From: Amycolatopsis sp. EV170708-02-1
GTDB taxonomy: Bacteria; Actinomycetota; Actinomycetes; Mycobacteriales; Pseudonocardiaceae
DNA length: 64,000 nucleotides
Direction of reading: 5' to 3'
Assembly (NCBI RefSeq): GCF_022479115.1
Contig: NZ_CP092497.1
Span: 186,001 to 250,000 of the forward strand
Shown: positions 35,784 through 45,051 of the stretch, one piece after another
How positions within the stretch are numbered: the stretch's first letter is position 1
Layout of the letters: every line of letters begins with the position of its first letter
Program-made: the position numbers and the translations under genes
Notes under the pieces: model-generated
Told to the model about the DNA's origin: nothing
Database searches by the model: none
What the model saw: only the letters and a program-made list of their open reading frames with translations

Positions 35784-35878
35784 GGATCACACGCGCCGTC
35801 CCTCCAGACACGCGCAAGTGCCCGACAGCACCTAAGACACCCAGTCCGAATCGCCACTCGCGGCCCGTATCCGACCAA

Positions 35879-35931
35879 GGGCCGAAGGCTCCCTTCGCCG
35901 CATCAGACTCGGCGAAGGGAGCCTTCAGCCC
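35879..35931. terminator. GGCTCCCTTCGCC-family stem-loop between convergent genes
   Basis: Arms 35879-35900 and 35910-35931 pair almost perfectly around a 9-base loop. It is 25 bases past the stop of the leftward esterase gene. Same repeat family as 5674-5728 and 10532-10582. Confidence 0.7.
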
Positions 35932-35955
35932 ACCATCGGTCCAAGAACACCGGCG

Positions 35956-37128
35956 TCACCGAAGACCGGCGAACGTGATCGGACGGCCCGAGACCGGAGC
36001 GGGGTCGAGCTTCCCGGTACGGGCGAAGGTCGCCCAGACGGAGCGAAGGGCGGTACCGAAGGCGTCGACCTCGGCCCACGGGACCTCGCCCAGCATCGGA
36101 CTGTCCTGCCAGGCGTGCCGGGTCCCGAGCAGCAGCGGCAGTTCCAGGCAGTGGGTCGCACCGAACTCGGCGCCTTCGGGCCGCCAGTCCAGGCGATACG
36201 ACGAGACACCGGCTCCCGCCGAGCGCAGCCGGTCGCCGAAGGCGGCCAGCGGTCCGACGTAGACCTCGTCGGTCCCGGCGGCGCCGGGGAACGCGGTCAT
36301 GTCGTCGGCGTTCCAGCCGTACAGCACATCGAGGTCGCGCACGTTGTCCGCGAAGGGCGCCTTGTCCAGGCTGTCCACCGGAACGAACGCGGGCGCCATC
36401 GGGTCGCCGCTGAGCCGCAGGTTGGCCAGCGCGGTTTCCTTCTGCGCGGCGAGGATCTCCGTGATCCCTGCGGTGCGCGGGTCGGTGCCCAGCGCCTCGG
36501 CGAACACGTGGCCGAGCCTGTCCGCCTGGTCCGGCGCCCGGGTGGCGAGGCCGAGCGGCGCGCTCTGCAGGATCGCCCGCCGGAACAGGCCGCGCGCCTC
36601 GGGCAGGTCCATCAGCAGCCGGATGGAGATACCGCCCGCCGACTGCCCGGCGACCGTCACGTTGCCCGGATCCCCGCCGTAAGCCGCGATGTTCGCCCGC
36701 ACCCAGCGCAGCGCCTCCAGCTGGTCGGCCAGCCCGAGGTTGCCGGGGCTGACGCCGTCCAGGTACAGGTAGCCGAGCGCGCCGAGCCGGTAGTTCACGC
36801 CGACCACCACGAGGTCGCCCTCGGCGGCCAGCGCGCCGCCGTCGTACCAGTCCAGCAACCCGCCACCGCTGGAGAATCCGCCGCCGTGCAGCCACACCAG
36901 CACGGGCCTGCGCGCGGCATCCAGGCCGGGAGTGCTGATCGTCAGGTTGAGACAGTCCTCGCCCTGCGGGAGCCGGTCACGCGGCGGGCCCATCACGCGG
37001 TCCAGCCGGGACGGCGGCTGCGGGCTGATCTCCCCGCTCGACGGCGCCTGCCCCGAAACGGCGACCGGCGGCGCGAACCGGGCCGCCGTGGCGTAGCGAA
37101 TCGGTCCGGTTCGGACAATCGTGGTCAT
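35956..37128 (-). CDS. carboxylesterase type B
   Basis: 390 residues, ATG 37128. The oxyanion segment is VWLHGGGFSSGGG, the nucleophile elbow is VTVAGQSAGGISI (Ser), and QGEDCLNLTIST is the usual family marker. A C-terminal ATHCLELPLLLG provides the His. It is shorter than the ~500-residue para-nitrobenzyl esterases, mainly because the C-terminal region is trimmed. It hydrolyses esters; the substrate is unknown. Its start lies only 26 bases from that of the divergent LysR gene, so the two share a promoter region and the esterase may be a LysR target. Confidence 0.88.
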   Translation of the reverse strand: MTTIVRTGPIRYATAARFAPPVAVSGQAPSSGEISPQPPSRLDRVMGPPRDRLPQGEDCLNLTISTPGLDAARRPVLVWLHGGGFSSGGGLLDWYDGGALAAEGDLVVVGVNYRLGALGYLYLDGVSPGNLGLADQLEALRWVRANIAAYGGDPGNVTVAGQSAGGISIRLLMDLPEARGLFRRAILQSAPLGLATRAPDQADRLGHVFAEALGTDPRTAGITEILAAQKETALANLRLSGDPMAPAFVPVDSLDKAPFADNVRDLDVLYGWNADDMTAFPGAAGTDEVYVGPLAAFGDRLRSAGAGVSSYRLDWRPEGAEFGATHCLELPLLLGTRHAWQDSPMLGEVPWAEVDAFGTALRSVWATFARTGKLDPAPVSGRPITFAGLR

Positions 37129-37154
37129 ACGCACCTCACGGGTAGGATCGGCCG

Positions 37155-38078
37155 GTGATCTTGCCACGCCTGCTGGACGGCCGACTGAAGTTCCGCCATC
37201 TCGTCCTGCTCGACGCGCTGGCCAGGCAGGGCACCGTGGTCGGCGCCGCCGCCGAGCTGCACGTGACGCAACCGGTGGCGACCCGAAGTCTGCACGAACT
37301 CGAAGAGATCCTCGACGTGCGGTTGTTCGAACGCGGCCCGCGCGGTGTCACCCCGACCGTGTTCGGCGAGGCGTTCACCGGGCACGCCCGGGCGGTACTC
37401 GCCCAGCTCGAACAGGCCGGGCGGCACGTCGCCGAGCTGGCCGACGCGGAACGCGGCACGGTCGTGGTCGGCACGCATCTCGCCGGGTCGAACATGTTGC
37501 TGCCGCGCGCCATCGCCGCGATCAAGACCGAGCGGCCGTACCTCACCATCGTGGTCCGGGAGGGTTCTCCGGAAGCGCTGCTGGTGGAGCTGGAGGCGGG
37601 CCGGGTCGACCTCATCATCGGCAGGCTGACCGCGCCTTCGGACGAGCGGATCGAGCGGCGCAAACTGTACGACGAGTCGGTGGATCTGGTGGTGCGCACC
37701 GCGCATCCGCTGGCGGGCGCGACCGAGGTCGCGCTGGCCGACCTCGCGGAGTACCCGTGGATCCTGCCCGGCGCGGAGACCGCGCTGCGCCGCGAACTGG
37801 AACAGTTGTTCACCCGCAACGACTTCCCGCTGCCCGCGAACCGGGTGGAGACCACGTCGTTCCTCACCGTGCGGCAGCTCCTGCTGGAGACCGACGTGAT
37901 CGCCGCGCTGCCGAGCCTCATCACCAAGGACGATCCGAGGATCACCAGGGTCGCGCTGGCGCTGGAACCCATCGGGCACAGCGTCGGGCTCACCCTGCCC
38001 GCCCAGCGCACGCTCAGCCCGTCGGTGGACGCGCTCATCCGCAGCCTGACCGAAGTCGCCACCGGAATGTCCCCTTAG
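37155..38078 (+). CDS. LysR-family transcriptional regulator
   Basis: 307 residues, GTG start. The winged helix-turn-helix is at residues 8-70 (LKFRHLVLLDALARQGTVVGAAAELHVTQPVATRSLHELE). The effector-binding domain from about 95 has GTVVVGTHLAGSNMLLPRAIAAIK and LVELEAGRVDLIIGRL. It is of the GbpR/PcaQ-like subgroup that controls catabolism of sugars and aromatics. It sits at the 3' end of the 3-hydroxyanthranilate operon (6 bases between stop codons) and divergent from the esterase. It is the prime candidate regulator of both. Which DNA motif it binds is not shown by the sequence. Confidence 0.9.
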   Translation: MILPRLLDGRLKFRHLVLLDALARQGTVVGAAAELHVTQPVATRSLHELEEILDVRLFERGPRGVTPTVFGEAFTGHARAVLAQLEQAGRHVAELADAERGTVVVGTHLAGSNMLLPRAIAAIKTERPYLTIVVREGSPEALLVELEAGRVDLIIGRLTAPSDERIERRKLYDESVDLVVRTAHPLAGATEVALADLAEYPWILPGAETALRRELEQLFTRNDFPLPANRVETTSFLTVRQLLLETDVIAALPSLITKDDPRITRVALALEPIGHSVGLTLPAQRTLSPSVDALIRSLTEVATGMSP

Positions 38079-38083
38079 GACGG

Positions 38084-39079
38084 TCACAACAGGGAGAGGA
38101 AGCGTTCGGCGTTCCCGCTGGTGATCAGCCGCCGCTCGGCCTCGGTCAGGAAGCCGCTCTTGCGCACCACCTCACCGACCGGGCGTTCGCCGAGCGGATA
38201 CGGGTAGTCGCTGCCGACCATCACCCGCTCGGCGCCGAGGGTGTCCACGAGCAGCCGCAGCGCCCGCTCGTCGAAGACCACCGAATCGACGTGGAACCGG
38301 TCGAGGTAGTGCGACGGTGGGAACTCCGAAGTGCCGATCACGTCGTTCCGCCGATGCCAGGCGTTCTCCATCCGGCCGAGCCAGAACGCGAACGATCCGC
38401 CGCCGTGCGCGAAACAGATCTTCAGGCTCGCGTCGATCCGGTCGAAGACCCCGCCGAGCACCAATGCCAGGATCGACAGATGCGTTTCGGCCGGCATCGC
38501 GGTCAGCCATCGCGCCATCCACCGGTCCAGCCGGGGCGAACCGTCCATGTCCCACGGATGCACGAACACCGGGACCCCGAGCGACGCGCAGTGCTGCAGA
38601 AAGGTCTCCACCCCGGCGCTGTCCAGATCGCGGTCGCCGACGTGGTTGCCGATCTCCACTCCCCGGTGCCCCGCGGCCAGGCAGCGTTCCAGTTCACGGC
38701 ACGCGGCGTCGGTGTCCTGCAACGGAACCTGGCAGAACGGGATCAGCCGGTCCGGCGCCGGTGCGACGATCTCCAGCGCCAGATCGTTGAAGATCCGGGC
38801 GATCCGGCCCGCCTGCTCGCCGGTCCGGCCGTAGTTGAAGAAGGCGGGCGTCGGGGAGACCACCTGGGTGCGCACGCCGTCGGCGTCCATGTCCAGCAGC
38901 CGGGTCTCCGCGTTCCAGCAGTCCGCGCCGATCCGGCGGAACTCCTTGTCCCCCATCATGATCATCGCTTCGGACTCGGTTTCCGCGCGCAGCCACGGCG
39001 CCTCCGGTCCGGCGTCCGCACGCAGATCCGGCCAACCGTTCGGCACGTAATGCGTGTGGATGTCGATCAGGCCGGTCAT
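38084..39079 (-). CDS. nbaD: 2-amino-3-carboxymuconate-6-semialdehyde decarboxylase (ACMSD)
   Basis: 331 residues, amidohydrolase superfamily. The metal-binding motif DIHTHYVPNGW opens the protein. CFAHGGGSFAFWLGRMENAWHRR carries the next metal ligand, and MVGSDYPYPLG provides the conserved Asp. These and the length are diagnostic for ACMSD. It removes CO2 from the ring-cleavage product of 3-hydroxyanthranilate to give 2-aminomuconate semialdehyde and so diverts it from quinolinate and NAD synthesis. It is the last gene of the operon, one base after the dioxygenase gene. Confidence 0.92.
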   Translation of the reverse strand: MTGLIDIHTHYVPNGWPDLRADAGPEAPWLRAETESEAMIMMGDKEFRRIGADCWNAETRLLDMDADGVRTQVVSPTPAFFNYGRTGEQAGRIARIFNDLALEIVAPAPDRLIPFCQVPLQDTDAACRELERCLAAGHRGVEIGNHVGDRDLDSAGVETFLQHCASLGVPVFVHPWDMDGSPRLDRWMARWLTAMPAETHLSILALVLGGVFDRIDASLKICFAHGGGSFAFWLGRMENAWHRRNDVIGTSEFPPSHYLDRFHVDSVVFDERALRLLVDTLGAERVMVGSDYPYPLGERPVGEVVRKSGFLTEAERRLITSGNAERFLSLL

Positions 39080-39080
39080 C

Positions 39081-39602
39081 TCAGCCCTTCCCGGGGTGCA
39101 AGGTGCCGCAGTTTCCGCAGGTGCGGGCCTGCTCGTCGCCGTAGAACGCGGTGAAGACCGGCGGCAGATCCTCGACGATGTCGCGCACCTGGAGCTCCAC
39201 CTCGTGCACCAGAGACGCGCATTCCAGGCAGTACCACTGGAACTTCTCCAGCGTGCCCTCTTCACGGACGCGCTCGATGACCAGGCCGATCGAATCCGCC
39301 TCCGGGCGCTGCGGCGAATGCGGGATGTCGCCCGGCAGCAGCCAGGTGTCGCCTTCGGAGATGCGAACGGTCTTCTGACCTTCTTCGGTCATGATGTTCA
39401 CGTGCATGTTCCCCTTGAGCTGGTAGAACCATTCCTCGTAGGGGTCGACGTGAAAGTCGGTGCGCTGGTTCGGCCCGCCGACGATCTGCACGATGAAATC
39501 CTTGCCCAGTGCCATGGTCCGGTTGTTCACCGGCGGCTTGAGCAGATGCTCGTGCTCCGCGATCCAGGCCTGGAAATTGACGACCTCGGGAATGCCGGTC
39601 AT
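39081..39602 (-). CDS. nbaC: 3-hydroxyanthranilate 3,4-dioxygenase
   Basis: 173 residues, the size of bacterial enzymes. The cupin holds Fe(II) through His and Glu in [17 protein letters not shown] and a second His in [13 protein letters not shown]. The C-terminus has the second metal site typical of bacterial forms, CLEC and CGNC. It cleaves the ring of 3-hydroxyanthranilate with O2. It starts in ATGA overlap with the RidA-type deaminase gene. Confidence 0.95.
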   Translation of the reverse strand: MTGIPEVVNFQAWIAEHEHLLKPPVNNRTMALGKDFIVQIVGGPNQRTDFHVDPYEEWFYQLKGNMHVNIMTEEGQKTVRISEGDTWLLPGDIPHSPQRPEADSIGLVIERVREEGTLEKFQWYCLECASLVHEVELQVRDIVEDLPPVFTAFYGDEQARTCGNCGTLHPGKG

Positions 39603-40027
39603 CGGGGGACCTCCGTGTCTTTCGGTAGCTGGGCGATGGCCTGGATTTCGATCAGCAGATGCGGATGCGGCAGCTGATGCACGGCGACCGTGGTGCGGGC
39701 AGGGCCCGTTTCGTCGAAGTACTCGCCGTAGATCTCGTTGTAGCCGCCGAAATCGTTCATCGAAACCAGGAACGTGGTGATCTGCGTGATGTCGGCGAGA
39801 TCGGCGCCGACCTCGTGCAGGATGCCGCGGATGTTCTCGATCACCGCGCGGGTCTGCGCCCGGATGTCCAGGTTCGTGGTGCCGAGCTCGTCCACCTCGA
39901 CACCCTCGAACGTGTTGTCCGGGCGCCGGGAACTCGTCCCGGACACGAAGACCAGATCTCCGGCGACCTTCACATGCGGGAACCGGCCCCTCGGCTTGGC
40001 CAGCCCGGCGATCACGCGCCCGTTCAT
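39599..40027 (-). CDS. nbaF: 2-aminomuconate deaminase, RidA/YjgF family
   Basis: 142 residues. It is a RidA-fold protein ([53 protein letters not shown]). Standing inside the operon between the 4-oxalocrotonate decarboxylase and dioxygenase genes, it fits 2-aminomuconate deaminase, which releases ammonia to give 2-oxo-3-hexenedioate. General enamine/imine deaminase activity is also possible, but the context favours the specific role. Confidence 0.87.
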   Translation of the reverse strand: MNGRVIAGLAKPRGRFPHVKVAGDLVFVSGTSSRRPDNTFEGVEVDELGTTNLDIRAQTRAVIENIRGILHEVGADLADITQITTFLVSMNDFGGYNEIYGEYFDETGPARTTVAVHQLPHPHLLIEIQAIAQLPKDTEVPR

Positions 40028-40782
40028 GCCAGCCCCCGCACCGAGACCCGGCCGAGCCCGGCGATGTCCGCCTCGGCGACGCCGGGCGCGAACGGCACCG
40101 CTTCGGTCGCCGCCCCGGCCAGCACCACCTGCCCGGCCCGCAACGGGATGTCCCGTTTCCGGCACAGCTCGACCAGCGCGTGCAGCGCGCGCACCGGATC
40201 GCCGAGGATCGCCGACGTCGAGCCGATCACCTCCCGGTCGCCGGAGCGCAGCCGCACCGCCCGGTTCGCCACCTCGCCGAACGCGCGCCACGGCCCGAGC
40301 ACATATCCCGCGGCCGAGGTGTTGTCCGCGACCACATCGGTGTGGGTGAACCGGAAATCCCGGTACCGGGAGTCGATGATCTCGATCGCCGGGGCCATCG
40401 CGTCCACAGCGGACTCCACGTCGAACGCGGGGTCGGCGAGATCGATGTCGCGGGCCAGCCGGTACGCGACCTCCGGCTCCACCTTCGGATGGATGAAGCG
40501 CGCCAACGGGACCTCGCCGCCGTCGGCGACCCGCATCGCGTCGGTGAGCCTGCCGGCGATCACCTCGGACACGCCCATCTGCGCCATCTTCGCCTTACTG
40601 GTCAGTCCCAGTTTGACCCCGATCACCCGCTCGCCACGGGTCTCCCGCCGCGCCACCAGCGCGGCCTGGATCGCGTACGCGTCGGCGATGTCCAGCGCGT
40701 GGTCGTCGGCGAGGCTCGGCGTGTCCACACGCGTCGTCTGCGCGGTGTCCAGGCGCTCGGCGAGCGCCGCGATGGCCGTCAT
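40024..40782 (-). CDS. nbaG: 4-oxalocrotonate (2-oxo-3-hexenedioate) decarboxylase
   Basis: 252 residues, of the hydratase/decarboxylase branch of the FAH-like superfamily. [23 protein letters not shown] distinguishes decarboxylases from hydratases of the same fold. The metal ligands lie in [10 protein letters not shown] and [14 protein letters not shown]. It converts 2-oxo-3-hexenedioate to 2-oxopent-4-enoate with loss of CO2, and in other bacteria it forms a complex with the hydratase. It overlaps both neighbours by 4 bases. Confidence 0.88.
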   Translation of the reverse strand: MTAIAALAERLDTAQTTRVDTPSLADDHALDIADAYAIQAALVARRETRGERVIGVKLGLTSKAKMAQMGVSEVIAGRLTDAMRVADGGEVPLARFIHPKVEPEVAYRLARDIDLADPAFDVESAVDAMAPAIEIIDSRYRDFRFTHTDVVADNTSAAGYVLGPWRAFGEVANRAVRLRSGDREVIGSTSAILGDPVRALHALVELCRKRDIPLRAGQVVLAGAATEAVPFAPGVAEADIAGLGRVSVRGLA

Positions 40783-41786
40783 GTGCCGCTCCGTACCAGG
40801 TCGAGTGCGATGTCCACGATCATGTCCTCCTGCCCGCCGACCAGCTCGCGCCTGCCGACCTCGGTGAGAATCCGCCGGGTGTCCAGCCCGTAGCGGGCCG
40901 CCGCGCGTTCGGCGTGCAGCAGGAAACTCGAGTACACCCCGGCGTAGCCGAGGGTCAGCGTCTCGCGGTCCACCTGGACCGGCCGTTCCCGCAGCGGGCG
41001 GATCAGGTCGTCCGCCGCGTCCTGCAACGCGAACAGGTCCGCGCCGTGCTCCCAGCCGAGCAGGTCGGCGACCGCGACGAACGGTTCGGCCGGGCAGTTG
41101 CCCGCCCCCGCGCCCTGCCCGGCCAGCGCGACGTCCACCCGGGACGCGCCGTGCTCGACCGCGGTCACGCTGTTCGCCACCGAAAGGGAAAGGTTCTCGT
41201 GCGCGTGGATGCCGATCTCGGTCCGCGCGTCGAGCACCTGCCGATACGCGTCGATCCGTTCAGCGACCCCGTTCATCGTCAGCCGCCCACCGGAATCGGT
41301 GACGTAGACGCACTGCGCACCGTAGGACTCCATCAGCCTGGCCTGTTCGGCGAGCGCGGCCGGCGGGGAAAGGTGGCTCATCATCAGGAATCCGGATACG
41401 TCCATACCGTGTTCGCGGGCCCAGGCGATGTGCTGCGCGGCCACGTCGGCCTCGGTGCAGTGGGTGGCGATCCGCACGCTGCGCACCCCGAGGTCGCGGG
41501 CGCGGCGCAGCTGTCCGATGGTGCCGATTCCGGGCAGCAGCAACGTGGTCAGCGTCGCGTTCTCGATCACCTCGGCGGCCGCGGTGATCCATTCCTCGTC
41601 GGTGTGCGCGCCGAAACCGTACGTCGCGCTGGACCCGCCGAGTCCGTCGCCGTGCGCGACCTCGATCGCCGCCACGCCGGCCTTGTCCACGGCGGACACG
41701 ATCCGCCGGACCTGGTCCACCGTGTACGCGTGCCCCATCGCGTGCATGCCGTCGCGCAAGGTCACGTCCTGCAGGTAGACCTTCAT
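40779..41786 (-). CDS. dmpG: 4-hydroxy-2-oxovalerate aldolase
   Basis: 335 residues, HMGL-like TIM barrel. [15 protein letters not shown] supplies the first metal ligand, and [15 protein letters not shown] has the two His ligands. [16 protein letters not shown] is strictly conserved in DmpG/BphI aldolases. It splits 4-hydroxy-2-oxovalerate into pyruvate and acetaldehyde and passes the acetaldehyde through a channel to the dehydrogenase encoded immediately upstream. Confidence 0.95.
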   Translation of the reverse strand: MKVYLQDVTLRDGMHAMGHAYTVDQVRRIVSAVDKAGVAAIEVAHGDGLGGSSATYGFGAHTDEEWITAAAEVIENATLTTLLLPGIGTIGQLRRARDLGVRSVRIATHCTEADVAAQHIAWAREHGMDVSGFLMMSHLSPPAALAEQARLMESYGAQCVYVTDSGGRLTMNGVAERIDAYRQVLDARTEIGIHAHENLSLSVANSVTAVEHGASRVDVALAGQGAGAGNCPAEPFVAVADLLGWEHGADLFALQDAADDLIRPLRERPVQVDRETLTLGYAGVYSSFLLHAERAAARYGLDTRRILTEVGRRELVGGQEDMIVDIALDLVRSGT

Positions 41787-42715
41787 CCGAGCCACCCCCT
41801 CAGTTCGGCGATCCGCTCGGCCGTGCGCAGCGCCGCCGAGGTCATGATGTCGAGATTTCCCGCGTAATCCGGCAGATAGTGGGCCGCGCCGAGCACTTCG
41901 AGGAACACCGAGACCTTCAACCCGGTGAGCTCCCGGCCCAGTCCGGGCACCCACTGCCGGCGCACCGGGTCGAACTGCACTTCCTGTTTCAGCGTGTAGC
42001 CCGGTACGTACTCGCGTACCCGTTCGGCCATCTGCCGGACCGCCGCCGCGATCTTCTCCCGGTCCGGCTCCCCCTCGACGAGGCAGTACACCGTGTCCCG
42101 CATGACGATCGGCGGGTCGGCCGGGTTCAGCACGATGATCGCCTTGCCCGTCGCGGCGCCACCGACCTCGCGGATCGCGGCCGCCGTGGTCTCGGTGAAC
42201 TCGTCGATGTTCGCCCTGGTCCCGGGCCCTGCCGAACGGGACGAAATGGAGGCGACGATCTCCGCGTACGCGACCGGCGCGACCGAAGACACCGCGGCCA
42301 CCATCGGGATCGTGGCCTGTCCGCCGCAGGTCACCATGTTCACGTTCGGCGCGGCGAGGTGCTCGTCGAGGTTCACCGGCGGCACCACGAACGGGCCGAG
42401 CGCGGCCGGGGTCAGGTCGATCATCAGCTTGCCGTGTGCCTCGGCCACCTCGGCGTGCCGCCGGTGCGCACCGGCCGACGTCGCGTCGAAGATCACCCGC
42501 ACACCGGCGAACTCCGGCAGCGCGACGAGGCCGTCGATGCCGCCGTGGGTGGTGGCCACCTTCAGCCTGGCCGCCCTGGCGAGCCCGTCCGACGCCGGAT
42601 CGATGCCCGCCATCGCGGCCATCCGCAGCGTCTTCGACAACCGCAGCACCTTGATCATCAGATCGGTGCCGATATTGCCGGAGCCGATGACGGCGACCGG
42701 AACCGTTGCTGTCAC
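41783..42715 (-). CDS. dmpF: acetaldehyde dehydrogenase (acetylating)
   Basis: 310 residues, GTG start in GTGA overlap with the hydratase gene. The NAD-binding motif is [17 protein letters not shown]. The catalytic Cys is in [27 protein letters not shown] and [14 protein letters not shown] are family markers. It forms the bifunctional complex with the aldolase and makes acetyl-CoA from acetaldehyde, CoA and NAD+. Confidence 0.95.
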   Translation of the reverse strand: MTATVPVAVIGSGNIGTDLMIKVLRLSKTLRMAAMAGIDPASDGLARAARLKVATTHGGIDGLVALPEFAGVRVIFDATSAGAHRRHAEVAEAHGKLMIDLTPAALGPFVVPPVNLDEHLAAPNVNMVTCGGQATIPMVAAVSSVAPVAYAEIVASISSRSAGPGTRANIDEFTETTAAAIREVGGAATGKAIIVLNPADPPIVMRDTVYCLVEGEPDREKIAAAVRQMAERVREYVPGYTLKQEVQFDPVRRQWVPGLGRELTGLKVSVFLEVLGAAHYLPDYAGNLDIMTSAALRTAERIAELRGWLG

Positions 42716-43503
42716 TGAGTTTCCTCCTCGATCACCGCGTCGACCTCGCCGAGCCCGTCCAGCCGCAGCCGGAACCGGCCCGCTCCCGTGACCGGCACCA
42801 TCGGGCCGAGCGCCCCGGACATCACCACGTCGCCGGCGCGCAACGGCTGCTCGCGGGCGGCCAGCTCGCGGGCCAGCCAGGCCACGGCGGCCACCGGCGA
42901 ACCGAGGCAGGCGTGGCCCGCGCCGAAGGACACCGGCTCGCCGTCCAGCTCCAGCGTCATCCCGGTCGCGGCGAGATCCCGGCCGGTCAACGAGAACGGC
43001 GTGCACCCCAGCACCACCGCCCCACTGGACGCGTTGTCCGCCACCGTGTCCACAATGGACAGGTCCCAGGCGTCGATCCGGGAGTCCACGATCTCGATCG
43101 CGGGCACCACGAACTCGGTCGCCCGCAGCACGTCCGCGACCGAAGCACCCGGCACGTCCAGATCACGGCCGAGCACGAACGCGATCTCGCCCTCGGCCCG
43201 CGGTTGCAGGAAGCGCCGATATGGAACGGGCTCGGTGTGCGCGTACAGCATGTCGTCGAACAGCACACCGAAATCCGGCTGGTACACGCCGAACTGGCGC
43301 TGCACCGAGGGCGCGGTCAGCCCGATCTTCGCCCCGGCCACCCTGGCGCCCGCCGCGACCCGCTCGTCGCGCAGCCTGCGCTGCACCGCGTAGGCCGCGT
43401 CGATGTCTTGCGTACCAAGGAACTCCCGCACCGGCGGGCACGGCGTCGTGGTGCTCGCCGCGGCCGTGAGCCGCGCGGCGGCCGCGTCGACCGGCGCGGT
43501 CAC
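42712..43503 (-). CDS. nbaH: 2-oxopent-4-enoate (2-keto-4-pentenoate) hydratase
   Basis: 263 residues, GTG start overlapping the aldehyde dehydrogenase stop. [30 protein letters not shown] is the hydratase-specific signature (compare MhpD/DmpE), with metal ligands in [12 protein letters not shown] and [12 protein letters not shown]. It adds water to 2-oxopent-4-enoate, giving 4-hydroxy-2-oxovalerate. Codon use matches its neighbours. Confidence 0.9.
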   Translation of the reverse strand: MTAPVDAAAARLTAAASTTTPCPPVREFLGTQDIDAAYAVQRRLRDERVAAGARVAGAKIGLTAPSVQRQFGVYQPDFGVLFDDMLYAHTEPVPYRRFLQPRAEGEIAFVLGRDLDVPGASVADVLRATEFVVPAIEIVDSRIDAWDLSIVDTVADNASSGAVVLGCTPFSLTGRDLAATGMTLELDGEPVSFGAGHACLGSPVAAVAWLARELAAREQPLRAGDVVMSGALGPMVPVTGAGRFRLRLDGLGEVDAVIEEETQ

Positions 43504-44969
43504 AGCCGCACGCACACATTCGTCGGCTCGGTGTAGAAGTGCAGCGAAGACGCGCCGCCCTCCCGGCCGATGCCGGAAAGCCCCATCCCGCCGAACGGCG
43601 AGCGCAGGTCGCGCAGGAACCAGGTGTTCACCCACGACATGCCGACGTGCATGGCCTGCGCGACGCGGTGCCCCCGGCGCAGGTCCCGGGTCCACACCGA
43701 GGACGCGAGCCCGTATTCGGTGTCGTTGGCCAGCGCGATCGCCTCGTCCTCGGTGTCGAACGGGATCAGCGCGGCCACCGGGCCGAAGATCTCCTCCCGC
43801 ACTGGCCGGTCCTTGTTGGTCAAGCCGGTCCACAGGGTCGGCTCCAGCCAGGAGCCGCCGTCGAGTTCCGGCCCGAGCTCGGGGATCCCGCCGCCGGTCA
43901 GGGTCTTGGCGCCGGCCTCCTCGGCCAGCGCGAGGTAGTCCAGCACCTTGCGCCGGTGCTCCGGCGAGATCAGCGGGCCGGTGGTGGTCCGCTCGGCCTT
44001 CGGGTCGCCGAGCCGCAGCCCGCGCGCCCGCTCCACCAGCCCGGCCGCGACGTCGTCGAACACCGAGCGCTGCACGTACACCCGCTCGGTGCACAGGCAC
44101 ACCTGCCCGGTGTTCGCGAACACCGACCGGGTCAGCCCGGCCAGCGTCTCGTCGAGATCGGCGTCCTCGAACACGATGGCGGCGTTCTTCCCGCCGAGCT
44201 CGAACGACACCGGCCGGACCCGGGGCGCGACCGTGCGCATCACCTGGGTGCCGGTGGCCGACGAGCCGGTGAACGTCACCCCGTCGATGCCGGGATGCTC
44301 GGTCAGATATTGCCCCGCCGAATCGCCGCCGAACCCGTGCACCACGTTGTAGGCGCCTGCGGGCAGGCCGGCCTCGGCCAGCACTTCGGCCAGCAGGGTC
44401 GCGGTGGACGGCGTCTGGTCGCTCGGCTTGACCACGACCGCGTTGCCGCAGCCGAGCGCGGGCGCGACCTTCCAGGTCAGCAACAGCAGCGGCAGGTTCC
44501 ACGGCACGATCACCGCGACCACGCCGAGCGGTTTGCGCACCGCGTAGTTCAGCGCCTGCGCCCCGCCGGGCAGGTCGGTGACGAACGATTCCTGGCCGGC
44601 GGCCGCGATCACGTCGGCGAAGGTGCGGAAGTTCGCCACCGCGCGGGCCACGTCCAGCTCGCGGGCCTGCGTGACCGGCTTTCCGGTGTCCGCGACCTCG
44701 GCCGCGACGAACTCCTCGAACCGGGCCTCGATCCGGTCGGCCACCCGGCGCAGCAACGCCGTCCGCTCCCGCACCGGGGTGTCCGCCCAGCCGTCGTGCA
44801 ACGCGGCGCGGGCGCCGGTGACCGCACGGTGCACCAGCGCCCGGTCCGCCTCGTGCACCCGGGCGAACTCCGCGCCGGTCGCCGGATCGACCGCCGGGAA
44901 CCCCGGTCCGTCCGGCTCGGCGAACCCACCGTCCACGAAGTTGCGGATCCACCGCACTGGCTGTGTCAT
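43500..44969 (-). CDS. nbaE: 2-aminomuconic semialdehyde dehydrogenase (aldehyde dehydrogenase family)
   Basis: 489 residues. The NAD-fold motif is FTGSSATGTQVM, the catalytic Glu is in FELGGKNA, and the catalytic Cys is in NTGQVCLCTERVYV. The length is that of the 2-hydroxymuconic/2-aminomuconic semialdehyde group, and the operon context selects the amino form. It oxidises 2-aminomuconate semialdehyde to 2-aminomuconate. It is the first gene of the eight-gene operon; a 20-base motif shared with the transporter promoter lies 55 bases upstream. Confidence 0.92.
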   Translation of the reverse strand: MTQPVRWIRNFVDGGFAEPDGPGFPAVDPATGAEFARVHEADRALVHRAVTGARAALHDGWADTPVRERTALLRRVADRIEARFEEFVAAEVADTGKPVTQARELDVARAVANFRTFADVIAAAGQESFVTDLPGGAQALNYAVRKPLGVVAVIVPWNLPLLLLTWKVAPALGCGNAVVVKPSDQTPSTATLLAEVLAEAGLPAGAYNVVHGFGGDSAGQYLTEHPGIDGVTFTGSSATGTQVMRTVAPRVRPVSFELGGKNAAIVFEDADLDETLAGLTRSVFANTGQVCLCTERVYVQRSVFDDVAAGLVERARGLRLGDPKAERTTTGPLISPEHRRKVLDYLALAEEAGAKTLTGGGIPELGPELDGGSWLEPTLWTGLTNKDRPVREEIFGPVAALIPFDTEDEAIALANDTEYGLASSVWTRDLRRGHRVAQAMHVGMSWVNTWFLRDLRSPFGGMGLSGIGREGGASSLHFYTEPTNVCVRL

Positions 44970-45023
44970 GCCGTCCACTGTGGCCCGCCGGGCCATGCGG
45001 AACAAATGCGTATCCGCTCCCCT

Positions 45024-45043
45024 GCTATAGCCAAACGAACATA
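45024..45043. promoter_or_regulatory. candidate operator upstream of the 3-hydroxyanthranilate operon
   Basis: GCTATAGCCAAACGAACATA matches 16 of 20 bases of a sequence at 46263-46282 upstream of the transporter gene. It lies in the 82-base gap before the first operon gene, in one of the few AT-rich spots here. Confidence 0.5.
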
Positions 45044-45051
45044 TCCCAGGG

